A DNA stretch of 57,310 nucleotides from Paraphysoderma sedebokerense (GCA_025602915.1 JAHLJZ010000123.1:1-57310); one strand, 5' to 3'. Shown: positions 45,258 to 56,168, numbered from the stretch's first letter. Translations and numbers: made by a program. Notes: generated by a model from the letters alone, not told the origin.

Positions 45258-46109
45258 TCATACACCGGAACAATTGTGCGTATTATTTGACATTTTAGCA
45301 GTCTGCAAAGCTCTACCACTTTCTGGTAACGGACTATTAGCCACCGGGGTTTTACTTGATCTACCTTGCAATGCGTTTTGGATGTCAATGCTAAAGAAAT
45401 CGATGATGACGGTACAGTCCAACGCTACGAGGAGTTGATACATTGCACTAGAAACAGAACTGGCTTCGTCGGCTGAGGGGAACCAAAGTATCACAATAAT
45501 GATAGCGAATACAGCGGAAAGAAAGATGCGGATTATACGTGTTTTGCTAACACCAAGTCGGGCAATACCTTTTTTTTTAAATAGATACAGAATATACGAG
45601 TCCGTTGCCGCAGTGAATAACTTAAGAACAGTATTAGTGAATGAACATGCCGAATACGAAGCCCAGTTAGCGTTGATAGCGGTGACCCATGCGATCATTC
45701 CGTCATGAATAGCAATGTGGAGGTAGTAAAACGTGACGACAACCCATGGCAGTTGGAAGAGAAGTACCAGAGGAATGTATTTGTGGAGATGCGTGCGATT
45801 GGTGACAATTAAGAGACGCTCTACATAATGATAGAGATTGACAGCATCCGAAAACCGAACTGTTACAGCACAAAGCGCATATGCGGTGACATAGTATCGC
45901 CAATCTCTGAAGTCATGAAGTTCTAGAGGCATGTGCATATAAGTTACATTTGAGAACAGAGCTGAAAGAACTGATGCACCGAGGATAAAAAGTCTCAGGC
46001 GAGACATTCGAATATCAAAGAGTTCAGTCAATGCAATAGCTGATACTCCCACACCGATACCACTCACAAAGCCAGCGTAGACAGTATAGCGACTCAGTGC
46101 GTATGCCAT
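45258..46109 (-). CDS. seven-transmembrane protein, intact copy
   Basis: A single-exon frame of 283 residues starting MAYALSRYTVYAGF. About seven hydrophobic segments are visible (roughly 8-30, 38-58, 70-92, 104-128, 142-165, 184-206, 214-234). A basic loop before the sixth (KKKGIARLGVSKTRIIR) and a polar, Ser/Asn-rich C-terminal tail fit a GPCR-like topology. There is no motif that ties it to a known receptor class. It does not resemble the 7TM part of the histidine kinase in any obvious way. Being intron-less, it differs from nearly all its neighbours. Function unknown; receptor or transporter-like are both possible. Confidence 0.8.
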   Translation of the reverse strand: MAYALSRYTVYAGFVSGIGVGVSAIALTELFDIRMSRLRLFILGASVLSALFSNVTYMHMPLELHDFRDWRYYVTAYALCAVTVRFSDAVNLYHYVERLLIVTNRTHLHKYIPLVLLFQLPWVVVTFYYLHIAIHDGMIAWVTAINANWASYSACSFTNTVLKLFTAATDSYILYLFKKKGIARLGVSKTRIIRIFLSAVFAIIIVILWFPSADEASSVSSAMYQLLVALDCTVIIDFFSIDIQNALQGRSSKTPVANSPLPESGRALQTAKMSNNTHNCSGV

Positions 46110-47397
46110 GTTGTTAATGAAGACAAGTATAGGGTTCGGTAAACGACTGACGATGGAAGAGGTTTTCAGAATATTGCTTAACGCGCCGTCTTAGAGTCCC
46201 CTTTTATATAGTTCCTGATATATAGAATATTCTGTTTTATCATCAGGAGCTATCAGGAGGCGACATTTGCACAACGGCGGTGGGTTGTTCTTTTGCACTC
46301 ACGGGCTAACTATTGAGAATCGTATTGTTATGTACCATCATGTTAATTATACTGTTGTCAAGTTGGCCACATTCTGTCAGTCTCTGTCCATTCTCTGAAC
46401 TCTTCCGTGGACAGAGGGATGGATGACATGTTTGATAATAGTTGCAGTCATCGACAAATTGGCCCTTCGGAACCCAGTTGCAGTGCAGCTGTCCCCGCAA
46501 ATTCGCGTTCCGTAAATTAAATGTTATGTATGTATGTCGTGAAAGTATGGCTTATATGTATTATTTTTACATGGATGTATTTATTGTCACATACTTCAGT
46601 GTCTCTGTCGAAGAATTCTGCAGCACTGTCTCTCCTTGAGTTTCGAACACAGAACACAAAAAATGAGTAGAAATGTTGTTGTCACGGCCCCGGAGGCCCC
46701 GAAGGAGAGAGAAAGAATATCTACTAGTCCCTGATTCCCTGACTCTAGACACAACGTGAATTTTTTTTTACCTGTCACGGTCATCAAGTGTAGTATTTAG
46801 TATTTCGTTGGAGAAATTTCGAGGTAAAGAAGCCAGGACACGAAGAGAAAAATCTCGGGTCAAACCTAGTAAAGTATTCATTCTGAATTCGAATCATTCA
46901 AAATTGATTTCCTGGGAGACCTATCCAAACTTTTTGGCAACCTGGTAAGTTATATCCGTCTTTCTTTTATTCTTCCCTATTGTAATGTTTATTTCTGGAT
47001 AATCCAAGATAAAGAACTCCAACAGACATTGATATCGGTCAAATTCAACCCATCACAGAGTAGGAAAGATTTTCAAGCAATCAAGCAACGGTTCAATGGT
47101 TTCGGGAAACAGCCGACCGTGCACAGTGGATTCTCTTATTATATCGTTTCTTAAATTAAATTATTATATACACCGTAATCTCTCTTGTTATATTTAATTC
47201 TATGTAACTCTACACTTAGATCTTTTATTTTGAAATGATTAACCCATGGACTCCGCCAAACATTAAATTTCGAGCGACCAAATTGAAAATTGGTTTTCTG
47301 GTAAAAGTAAACACATGTTGATCAATAGTACTACGTTTCAAGAGTGGATTTTGAAATACAAATTGAATTGAATGGCTCAAGAATTAAACAGTTCAAC
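46110..47397. other. intergenic region right of the 7TM gene, with a HECT scrap
   Basis: The first 150 bp should hold the 7TM promoter. A Cys-rich reading frame at 46306-46500 (minus) has no start context or signal peptide and is not called. The HECT remnant at 46870-47120 is listed separately. Confidence 0.45.
46870..47120 (+). pseudogene. degenerate fragment of the HECT ligase gene (exon 7, intron, exon 8), unit 1
   Basis: Bases 46870-46945 align with the end of HECT exon 7 (TATTCA, GAATTCGA, TTCAAAA landmarks). Bases 47021-47120 align with the start of exon 8: ACAGACATTGATATCGGTCA is identical to the functional gene. The intervening intron is kept, so it came from DNA, not from mRNA. Reading is broken by stops and shifts. 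Confidence 0.75.
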
Positions 47398-48882
47398 TTA
47401 CTTAATTTCTGCTATTACGGCTCTAATAAAATTGTTGAATTTATTCCAAGCTTCATTCCAAGCAATCTTAGACGCTAACTGTTTCTTGAAATCCTCGGTA
47501 TTCGGTACCTTCAATATATACCTACACCAACTTTGAATCTTTTCAAGCGTCAATACGTCCGCTCTATAGGGTTTTCCGTTACGGTGAATGATAGTTAAAG
47601 GATACAGTTTCCTGTACTTATCAATTGATAAATATGGGACATATATGCCACTGAAGAGTGTGGAGAATCTAGCGCCAAGTTTTAATGCTCTTTCTTGATA
47701 GTTTTGCATTAATTCGTTACGAACGTCGAAATAGGGATCCCAAAATACGACGGTGGGTGTGGCATGAGCAAAAGGAAACTTACGTTCTCCTGCTCGAGCT
47801 CTGAGAAATTGAAGTGAATTCGACGTCATGGACGAGGCTGCGCTCTGGAGTGATACATATTTAAATTCTAATTTCTGTAATAATACTTCCGTTTTGGCGA
47901 ATCGACAAATAGTTTTCGTTGAACGAGGAATAGTTGGAACAATGAATACCGGTTGTGGTGGTTTATCTTCTGATGTGTCTGTTCTCGTCGGCTTGAAGAG
48001 CAACTTTTTATCCGGACGGTAAGAAAATTGATCGCAAATCGACATAAAGCGTTTAGACGAGCTACAAAATTCACAAATAGATATCACCGAATCAAGCGAT
48101 GTAGCGATTTTTTCAACCACTTCCTGCGGAATCGGTAACCCATCTGATGAGAGTCCTGTCGCTTGATCCCGATTCTCCTGATTTTTTTGTTGCCCTTCGG
48201 TTTTTTTACTCTTAATCTCTCTTTCATTTCTCCAATTCTTATCCGCTCGTACCTCCCCTAAAACCCCTAAATCAACTCTATAACTCGCTTCTGCGTCCCT
48301 TACTTCCCCATCTTTACCTGCTTCATGAGCATTCACGGTAATTAAGTACCTTCCTTTCGGTACCCAAGAGGGCAATGTAAATTCGATGTTATAAATATGA
48401 TTACGCTCTATGTCAAATTGTTGAACAATCATTCCCGTGAAGGAAAACTCTTCTTCGACTGGTTCTCTTGTACCTCGATTTTTATTTTTATCTCGATTTC
48501 GATTGCGATTTAAAATTTCAGAAATCGACGAACGATCAGCATCATTTGCATCAGCTTCTAATTCATTCGAATGTTTAAGATGATAAAGAAAGATAGACAC
48601 CGTTTTCGGATCATCATTTGATTCATACTTTGATGTCCTAAAACTCAACATAATGGGATCTTTAACGTTCCATATAGACGGAGTAACTGTAGCTGATTCG
48701 ATAATTGTGTTTTCTTCCGAAATCGAACAAATCACACCATTCGGACAGGATAATGTCGATGTGGAAGGAGCATTGGGAATGATTTTTTTTGAAGTGATTT
48801 TAACAGGTTGAAACTGTGAGGCCTTGGTGATGAATGGGTGGAGAATGAATATTATAATTGTGGTGATTAAAAATAGTTGCAT
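47398..48882 (-). CDS. predicted secreted protein of unknown function, paralog A
   Basis: One open frame of 494 residues. It begins with a typical signal peptide (MQLFLITTIIIFILHPF, then a small-residue cleavage region near TKASQF). Residues about 45-210 look beta-rich (SATVTPSIWNVKDPIMLSF, TVSIFLYHL, LPSWVPKGRYLITVNAH, ASYRVDLGVLGEV). The order recalls the Ig-like Kre9/Knh1-type wall domains, but only faintly. A Lys/Gln/Asn-rich linker follows, then ICEFCSSSKRFMSIC with three Cys, then a helical C-terminal part ending RAVIAEIK. I do not recognise the family. The stop TAA lies inside a consensus splice donor (GTAAGTT), so the gene may continue through an intron. Paralog B has the same length and the same arrangement. 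Confidence 0.8.
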   Translation of the reverse strand: MQLFLITTIIIFILHPFITKASQFQPVKITSKKIIPNAPSTSTLSCPNGVICSISEENTIIESATVTPSIWNVKDPIMLSFRTSKYESNDDPKTVSIFLYHLKHSNELEADANDADRSSISEILNRNRNRDKNKNRGTREPVEEEFSFTGMIVQQFDIERNHIYNIEFTLPSWVPKGRYLITVNAHEAGKDGEVRDAEASYRVDLGVLGEVRADKNWRNEREIKSKKTEGQQKNQENRDQATGLSSDGLPIPQEVVEKIATSLDSVISICEFCSSSKRFMSICDQFSYRPDKKLLFKPTRTDTSEDKPPQPVFIVPTIPRSTKTICRFAKTEVLLQKLEFKYVSLQSAASSMTSNSLQFLRARAGERKFPFAHATPTVVFWDPYFDVRNELMQNYQERALKLGARFSTLFSGIYVPYLSIDKYRKLYPLTIIHRNGKPYRADVLTLEKIQSWCRYILKVPNTEDFKKQLASKIAWNEAWNKFNNFIRAVIAEIK

Positions 48883-49200
48883 TTCTATATCAATTTTCTT
48901 TCGCTATCTTTTTAACTTTCAACACTTTCTCATTGTGTCTAACTTTGCTCTGCCTGGACTTTATGTCGGGTTCCTGCGTCAGGAACGGCGTTTCATGTCG
49001 CGCGTCACCGTTGCATGGACAAAGGTGTATGGTTGGATTTCAGATATTCCGGTTTCATGTACAAAGGTGAATAATCTCAATTTAGACGTTCCTTTCATTC
49101 AAACGGGGTTTTGGAGTGCTCTCCCTGTTGCATTTATAAGGCGCTGACCGGGCAATTGTAATTCGCGGAGTTTTATATGTGCCGATGTATCAAAATAATT
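48883..49200 (-). promoter_or_regulatory. upstream region of secreted paralog A with repeated motif
   Basis: TTGCATGGACAAAGGTG (49011) and TTTCATGTACAAAGGTG (49053) are two near-copies about 42 bp apart, with a third TTTCATG at 48991. On the minus strand a TATAAA-like box lies at about 49134-49139. The whole arrangement is conserved upstream of paralog B, better than much of the other intergenic DNA. Confidence 0.5.
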
Positions 49201-49532
49201 CTCGGTACATTAATGAAATAAAATCAACTCGGGCCATTCATTTTCCAAGGTCCAAAACCCACGGTTAATTCTATTTTACATCGACCTGAGCTCTGAAGTA
49301 TGTATTTTGGTTGGTGACGTTGATCAGATCCTCTTTACCGGGCAAATCAGACACTTTTGTGTGCTTCCTGAATGCATGGGGTGACTGTAAAAAGTCATAT
49401 TTAATTTAATGAATGACCACAATGAATTGACGACTGAGTGCCAAAAGAAACTGCAGTCGTTGAGTATCAGCTAGAATTCCGGGTTGTTAATTTAATACAA
49501 ATAAGGAAACCCTTTGATGAAATAACAAGTCT

Positions 49533-49825
49533 TGTATACAAAAGAAACAATCACGGTACAAAATGTTGAGGTCTGACGGTATTAAAGTATTCATACACAG
49601 TTCGAGTTATCCAAAATTGGATTCTTAGAAGACTTCATCAGGCAGCGCGGTCTCTTAGGCCGTCCTTCAATCTTCCCTACTTCCATTGTATATTACTAGA
49701 GAATCCATAATATAGAACTCCAACAGATATTGATATCGGTCAAATTCGAACCATCACAGAGTACGAAAGATTTTCAAGCAATCAAGCAACGGTTCAATAG
49801 TTTTGGGAAACAGCCGACTGTGGAT
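49533..49825 (+). pseudogene. degenerate fragment of the HECT ligase gene, unit 2
   Basis: Starts with a piece like the HECT 3' flank (AATCACGGTACAAAAT, compare 36757-36772), followed directly by exon 7, intron and exon 8 pieces (ATTGATATCGGTCAAATTCG, TTTTCAAGCAATCAAGCAAC). The order 3' flank then exon 7 shows that it arose from a tandem HECT array with the middle deleted. Confidence 0.75.
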
Positions 49826-50107
49826 TCAACAGTGGATTCTTTTATTATATAAGTTCTTAAATTAAATTATTTATAATACAGTGTCATCTCTAATTCTATT
49901 TAATGCTTTGTAACTCAGAATTAAAACATTTCTCTTCTAAAATGATTTAGCCATGGAATCCTCCAAACACAGAATTTCGAGCTATGAAATCGAAAATCGG
50001 TTTTCTGGTAAAAGTAAACATATGTTATTCAGTAGTACTACGGTTGAAGTGTGCAAATTTCAAAGGAACAATAGATTGACAGGCTCAAAAAAATAAAATA
50101 GTATAAC

Positions 50108-51592
50108 TTACTCAATTTCTGCTACTACGGCTCTAATAAATTTGTTGAATCCATTATTCCAGGACGCAATTTTAGCCGATACCTTTTTCTTGAATTCCGC
50201 GGAATTCGGTACCTCCGATAAATACTCACACCAACCATGAATCTGTTTCAACGTCAACACATCCGCCGCATAGGGTACTCCATTATGGTAAATGATAGTT
50301 GAAGGATGCAGTTTCCTGTATTCATTTAAAAATAGAAATGTGACATCCATGCCACTGAAGAATGTGGAAAATCTGGCGCCAAGTTGTAATGATCTGTCTC
50401 GATAGTTTTGCATCAATTCGTTATGGATATCGAAACAGGGGTCCCAGAAAACGGCGGTGGGTGTGGCATGAACAAAGGGTAAACTGCGTTCTCGTGCACG
50501 GGCAGTGAGAATTCGTAGTGAATTAGACGTCATAGACGGGGCTGCGCTCTGGAGTGATACATATTTAAATTCTAGTTTTTGTAATAGTACCTCCGTTTTG
50601 GCGAATTGACAGATAGTTTTCGTTGAACGAGGAAAAACTTGAAATGTGGGTTCCGGTTGAGGCGGTTTATCTTGTGATGTCTTTGTTTTCGTCGGTTTGA
50701 GGAATAATTGTGGATCTGGACGATAAAACAATTGATCGCAAATCGATATGAATTGTTTAGATGAGCTACAAAACTCGCAAATCGAAATCACCGAATCCAG
50801 GGACGTAGCAATTTTTTCAACTACTTCCTGTGGAATCGGTAAATCATTTGACGCTAATTCTATCGTTTTATCCCGATTCTCCTGTTTTTCCTGCTCCTCT
50901 TGTTTTTCTTCCGTGTGAATATCTCTCTCACCTATCCAATTCTTATCCACTCGTACCTCCCCTAAAACCCCTAAATCAACTCTGTAGCTAGCTTCGGCGT
51001 CACTTACTTCCCCATCTTTACCTGCATCATGAGCATTCACGGTAATTAAGTACCTACCTTTCAGTATCCAAGTTGGCAATGTAAATTCGATGTTGTAAAT
51101 ATGATTGGGTTTGATGAACATTTGTTGGATAATCAGTCCCGTAAACGAAAATTCTTCTTTAACTTTGTCCGTTGTGCCTTGCTTCTTACTTTTATCTCGG
51201 TTTAGATTTCGGTTTCGATTTAGAATTTCGGAAATCGACGAACGACCAGCTCCATTTGAATCAGACTCCATTGCATTCGAATTTTCAAGATGATATAAAA
51301 ACACCGACACCGTTTTCGGATCTTCATTTGATTCATGCTTCAATGTCTTGAAACTCAATCGAACAGGATCTTTAACGTTCCATATAGACGGAGAAACCGT
51401 AGCTGATTCGATAATTCTGTTGTTTTCTGCGATTGAACAAATCACACCATTCGGACAGGATAATGTCGAAGCAGAAGGAACATCGGGATTGATTTCATTG
51501 GAAGTGATTTTAACGGGTTGGAATTGTGTGGCTGTGGTGGTGAATTGGTAAAAGATACATATTATAATAGTGGAGATTAAAAATAATTGCAT
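50108..51592 (-). CDS. predicted secreted protein of unknown function, paralog B
   Basis: A frame of 494 residues starting MQLFLISTIIICIFYQF at 51592, the same length as paralog A. A longer start reaching to about 51690 is open but would bury the signal peptide, so I prefer 51592. The same features recur in order: signal peptide, SATVSPSIWNVKDPVRLSF, LPTWILKGRYLITVNAH, Lys/Gln/Glu-rich linker, ICEFCSSSKQFISIC and a helical end RAVVAEIE. The two proteins are about 70 percent alike by eye. Differences cluster in the linker and in the last third (for example FWDPYFDVRNELM against FWDPCFDIHNELM). The stop TAA again lies in a GTAAGTT donor context. Confidence 0.8.
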   Translation of the reverse strand: MQLFLISTIIICIFYQFTTTATQFQPVKITSNEINPDVPSASTLSCPNGVICSIAENNRIIESATVSPSIWNVKDPVRLSFKTLKHESNEDPKTVSVFLYHLENSNAMESDSNGAGRSSISEILNRNRNLNRDKSKKQGTTDKVKEEFSFTGLIIQQMFIKPNHIYNIEFTLPTWILKGRYLITVNAHDAGKDGEVSDAEASYRVDLGVLGEVRVDKNWIGERDIHTEEKQEEQEKQENRDKTIELASNDLPIPQEVVEKIATSLDSVISICEFCSSSKQFISICDQLFYRPDPQLFLKPTKTKTSQDKPPQPEPTFQVFPRSTKTICQFAKTEVLLQKLEFKYVSLQSAAPSMTSNSLRILTARARERSLPFVHATPTAVFWDPCFDIHNELMQNYRDRSLQLGARFSTFFSGMDVTFLFLNEYRKLHPSTIIYHNGVPYAADVLTLKQIHGWCEYLSEVPNSAEFKKKVSAKIASWNNGFNKFIRAVVAEIE

Positions 51593-51900
51593 TTCTCTAT
51601 AATTAGTTTTACTTTTGCTTTCTTCTAAGTTTGTACACCGTTTAACTTTTTCTAATTTCGCCTGCCTGACTTTTATGTCGGATTTCTGCATCAGCAAGGA
51701 AGTTTCATGTCGCGCGTCACCGTTTCATGGACAAAGGTGCATGGTTGGATTTCAGACAACCGTTTCATGTACAAAAGTGCATGGTCTCAAATTAGACGTT
51801 CCTTGCATTTACACAAAGACTTGGAGTATGGTCCCTGTTGCATTTATTAGGTGCTGACAGGGGAATAGGTACTTCGCGAGGCAGCAGTGTCAGTGTATTA
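51593..51900 (-). promoter_or_regulatory. upstream region of secreted paralog B with repeated motif
   Basis: TTTCATGGACAAAGGTG (51723) and TTTCATGTACAAAAGTG (51763), 40 bp apart, plus a third TTTCATG at about 51703 followed by TCGCGCGTCACC as in paralog A. Confidence 0.5.
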
Positions 51901-54104
51901 AAATATTCTCGGTACGATAACGAGAGATGAACAGTAACAGTCTGGCCTTCATTTCCCAAGATTCCAAAACTCAGGGGCAGAATTTATTTTACATCGAACT
52001 GAAGTTTGAATGATAATGATGTTGGTCAGATCCCCTTTACTGGGTAAATTGGACATTTTTGTGTGCTTCCTGGATGCTTGGGGTGACTGTAAAAAACTGA
52101 TTTATATTTTTATGAAATGACAACAATGAATTCACGATTGAGTGCCAATAAAACATATAGTCGTTACGTAACCAGCATGAAATTTGCATCAATCTTGCCC
52201 TTATTCATTCAAGCTGATTCACAATGAACTAATCTATCAGAAATGACTCAGTCAACGTTAACGCCAGCAATAAGAGTCGTTTGTGATATTCGCTCTGAAT
52301 TAGTTTCGTTCACTATTGGTATAGTTCGATATATATGTTGTTGTAATTGGACTGTACATGGACCAGAATCTTCATTGGAAAAATAACCCTTCCATTTCGG
52401 TGCCTCGAGACAGTAATTTTCCCAGAAGAAGGACAAAGAGGAGATCTCAATGGGAGTAAACAATTGTGAAACAATAATTAGTTGAGTCTGATTTTTGAAC
52501 TCGAGGTTGATTCAAAACGTCAGTCCAGTCTTTTAGTGATCGGGATCGGTAGAGAAGTAGAATATCGTTTCAAAAATTTTAGAATTCGTCACTCTCGACC
52601 GTTGTCTACGTTGTTTACATTTTCGAAAACCAACGGCGATAGGATTTAAGTGTTTGCGTCATGACATATTGGGCGGTGGGCGGTGAGAGGCCCGTGGATG
52701 TTTTGCCGTCACTTATAACAATTCAATAATAGAATGACATCAATTGTTTCGAGATTATTCTTTCGGCCGATGGCGAGTTGTTTCAAGAATTTCTAGGGAA
52801 GTAATTCTTGATCATTTCATTTTCAGAGGGAAAAAGCTCTGACGATCCTTTTTAGCAATCAGGATAGATCATGAAACATCACACAAGCGACCAAGGCGAC
52901 GACGGCGTTTCTATTTTTCTCTTGTTTTCCTTGACCTTTGTTTAATTAAATTAAACTTGAAAAGTGGAGCAAGAATATGCCATTTGAATTGCAATTTGGC
53001 ATCGTGGTAGTCGTACTATCGTGGTGGCTAGCTTAAATATGGCAACGAAGGCCCGGGATACGGGGTTTGATTGATCGTCACTGATGTGGGGTGATAAAGA
53101 GAGTGGATCCATTTAGTAGATCCATATTTTCTACACATATTATAATCGCCCTGACCCGAGTCTCATGTATTGTTAATTGCAAAACGTTTTTCCTTCCAAG
53201 AAATGCTGCTGCGCGACTGGTAACATCTTGATCCAGCTTTGTATATCACATCTATTGAGGATGCTGGTTCTATTTCTTTTGGGAATAAATGGACGTCTAA
53301 TAAATGTGGATCGAATCAATCGTTGGAAATCCGATCCAAGTTTTAACTTTGCAACTTACAAGCATGATAATTATCTGTTATTCTTTCTATTGATCTCCAT
53401 TCTCTATGGTGGCATCACCGCATGAGTCCATGACGCATCCGCGCAGCGTGTGAGGTGGAGTTGATAGTGGATTAGATGGAGAGCCAGATAACTTAAAGTG
53501 ACGAGGCAACTAGTGTCATTTGTTGCACTGTGTGGTCAATTTGTGCAGATCCACGACACCAGCATGAACACAGTCTAATGAACACCGATTGACGCAGCAG
53601 GAACCTAGAATTACACTCATGTAACACGCTGACGCATGCAATGATTTATGTTGGCAATTGTACGACCTGCAGGAAAAGTCAATTCTTACTTCTTTGTTAA
53701 TTTAAATTGACAATCACAGTACAATAATCCATTTGCATTTCGATGGGGATTTGGGGGGGCGATGAATCGTCAGCGCAACGTCACTCAACAGTGCAGGTGA
53801 TGGCTACGGTAGCCTAAATTTTTAATGCTTTCAATCGACAGAAGCCGGTAATTAGCCGATGATAGCGTGGCAGTTTGCGAATACAAGTGACTGTGACAGG
53901 GAAGAAATTGCTTGCTGGGTTCTACCATAGGGTGGCCCTTTGTATCTCTACAGATATATTCATAGTACAGATATGGTGTAGAATGTGTGTAGATATGCTA
54001 TGATCCGATGCAGAAATCCGATGGTGAGAGCGGAACACGGGATGACGCCACCCTCGCCACCAGGTGTCAAGTGCATCGGGTGCGGGGTCTCCCATTGTGC
54101 CAAT
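51901..54104. other. intergenic region between secreted paralog B and the bHLH gene
   Basis: About 2.2 kb. A 71-codon frame at 52248-52463 (minus) starts MFTPIEISSLSFFWENY and looks somewhat protein-like but has no recognisable motif and no supporting exon. At 52672-52687 there is a short GGGCGGT direct repeat. Nothing else supported. Confidence 0.4.
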
Positions 54105-54114
54105 GTCACGTGAC
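54105..54114. promoter_or_regulatory. perfect palindromic E-box upstream of the bHLH gene
   Basis: GTCACGTGAC, a 10-bp palindrome with the CACGTG core at 54107-54112, 182-191 bp before the bHLH ATG. Because the encoded basic region is of the CACGTG-binding type, self-regulation is possible (inference). An AT-rich TATATTAATATT lies at about 54207-54218. Confidence 0.55.
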
Positions 54115-54295
54115 GCCCGATCTCACGCGACGCCGATCGCCAGGGGAATTCCCTCTTTTAAGGCAGCGAATTTGTTGTGGTTTCCGCAGAGAACGCTCTG
54201 GACTCGCTATATTAATATTCCCGCATTCACCGTCCAATACCTGCATAGCGTCTACGCAATACGGACTCTGCAATACCCCCAACTCACCTGCAATC

Positions 54296-55186
54296 ATGGA
54301 GATTAAAGACCTGCTCTCCGGAGGGTAAATATATTCCAACTTTCTTTCTCCTCCTGGCTGTTGCATTTTGCCTTGTCTTGTAGCCAGCCCCTCCTGTGAG
54401 ACCAGCCTCCCGGACTGACTGACTGACTGACAGACTGTCTCGCTCTAGGGTGACCGGCGAGGAAAATGAAGACGACGAAAGGCAAAATGTGTACAACAGT
54501 CAACAGGCGGAATCGCAGTCGTCCAGTGAATTGAACGTGAGTATACAAACGCCTTATCTCAGATTTCCCCATCTGAAGGAGCGGATATTTGTATCGTTTT
54601 CCTTCGCGATACAATTTCATATTTGCTTTAAGCACTCTCTTTTCCCACTTATTTTCATTTGGCAAGGTTGCTGTAATCTTGCTTTTAATAGTTGCCTAAA
54701 AAGAAATCCTTGATGCCGAATATTCATGACTAGACTCGTTTTTTAACTACTGATCTTTCCCTCTGTGTCTAGTCGTATCAGGAGAGTGCCTCGAATGAAA
54801 GCAACCATAGTATAGGTCAGCCCGTGGTGCATGGTAGGATTGACAAGAGGCGAAAGGTACATATGCTATCAGAGCAAAGGAGGCGGCAGGAAATGAACTC
54901 GGCATTCGACGAGCTCAAAGGTCTATTGGGAATGGACGGTCCACGAATAAAAGTGATTCGGGCAGGTTAGCATCAACACTTTGTCTTTCCCTCCATTACT
55001 GTTATGAATAGATTCAAAGTTGACCAATGTTTCCCATTTTCCTTAGCTTGTGAGAGGCTAAGGGAACTAGAACTCATCATGCAAACATGTCCCTCTTGTA
55101 CTGTTTACACCCGCAATACCCATCGACAAAACAATTCAGCGTCGTCGTCAAAGTCTACCTCAAACCGACCACCACAGTCGAGTTAA
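54296..55186 (+). CDS. small bHLH transcription factor
   Basis: Exons 54296-54324, 54449-54536, 54773-54965 and 55047-55186 close in phase to 149 residues. The bHLH domain lies at about residues 64-118: basic region KRRKVHMLSEQRRRQEMN, helix 1 SAFDELKGLLGM, loop with DGPRIKVIRA, helix 2 ACERLRELELIMQ. His69, Glu73 and Arg77 are in the positions that read CACGTG in class-B factors. No leucine zipper follows; the C-terminus is short and Ser/Asn-rich. The N-terminus is acidic and polar. The domain spans the intron at 54966. Likely a nuclear homodimer binding E-boxes. Start codon: the exon-1 ATG gives MEIKDLLSGG. Confidence 0.9.
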
Positions 55187-56168
55187 TATAAAGCCATTTG
55201 TCATTCTTCCCTCACGATCGACGATCGCGGTTCATTCATGTGACTCCACTGAAAGGGGTTGCTAAATTGCTGTTGTTCGTTATTCGCTAGATACACAAAC
55301 GAATCCGTGCAGATGCTATATAAAGAAACCGTTTTTGAGAAAAGGGAATCCGAGACATTTAAAATAATTCTATTAGCACTTTGTAATACTATTTTTGATA
55401 ATTGCACTTGCTTTGATATGTCTTCAATACCCTTTTATTTGTAACATATGTTGTCACTCGTGGAAGTATTTTTCGTGGGTCATAATAACATCCATTTTTC
55501 CTTTCTTTATTCATCGATCCAATAAAAACTTGTCATGAGTTTAAACTTAGATCTACTTAAATTCTTATTAGACTTTAGTGCTCACACCCGTCGTGTCCCA
55601 CCTTGGAAGCTTTCCGATATCCCGGTAAATTTAGACTTCATTAGAGGCGAAGGTTTTGTTGAAAGTGCGGTATTGATGGAGATCCCGGTTAAAATGCTAG
55701 AAGGTGAAACACACTGTTTCCTCTAGCAACAAAATAATAAAAACAGTATCAACCACATTGATTTCAAACTTTCAACACTCCCGGCTTTTTTTCGATTGAC
55801 CTTTGTTCCGCATTGCATCCTTAAGTGTTTAAACTTTTCTTCAACTCCATGTTACAACCTAAATACCTAGATCAAACAGAACAAAACAGAATTTTCGGAA
55901 ATTCGTCGCACAGTTATGCTCAATTTGTAACTGATATGGACCATAACAATTGTTCTCACTGAATTGGCATACCGTAACCTCAGGCATAAATCGCTCTCCT
56001 CACCGTAACGACGAGTCATGGACAGGGGTGTGATTAGGCCTTCTGAACTGCCGGAGAGTCGCCAGAAATCTGCCGTTTGACCTGGCAATTGCCGGCGCCA
56101 AGCGTCCAAATACAAAATATCATCTATTTTGTGTAAAATCAATACAATGACTAGAAAACCATATATAT
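55187..56168. other. region between the bHLH gene and the hAT element
   Basis: Contains a 63-codon frame at 55535-55726 (plus) starting MSLNLDLLKFLLDFSAHTRR, with a normal-looking start context but no known motif; it may be a small gene or relic. From about 55870 the DNA may already belong to the 3' part of the hAT element, but no terminal repeat could be recognised. Confidence 0.35.

Larger units (their letters stand above)
46870..49570. repeat. older 2.7-kb tandem duplication, unit 1
   Basis: Holds a HECT scrap, a secreted-protein gene (minus) and its promoter. The stop and start codons of the two protein genes are both 2,710 bp apart and the HECT scraps 2,701 bp apart. Units are diverged along their whole length, so this duplication is much older than the 8-kb one next to it. 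Confidence 0.8.
49571..52190. repeat. older 2.7-kb tandem duplication, unit 2
   Basis: Second diverged unit with HECT scrap, secreted-protein paralog B and its upstream region. The match to unit 1 continues to about 52190 (GAGTGCCAA... compare 49436 on) and then stops. Confidence 0.8.

Noticed and set aside
46306-46500. Cys-rich 64-codon frame on the minus strand
   Set aside because: It has spaced cysteines but no signal peptide and no homolog known to me; chance cannot be excluded.
52248-52463. 71-codon frame on the minus strand starting MFTPIEISSL
   Set aside because: Somewhat protein-like but without motif, upstream box or partner exon; mentioned only in the intergenic entry.
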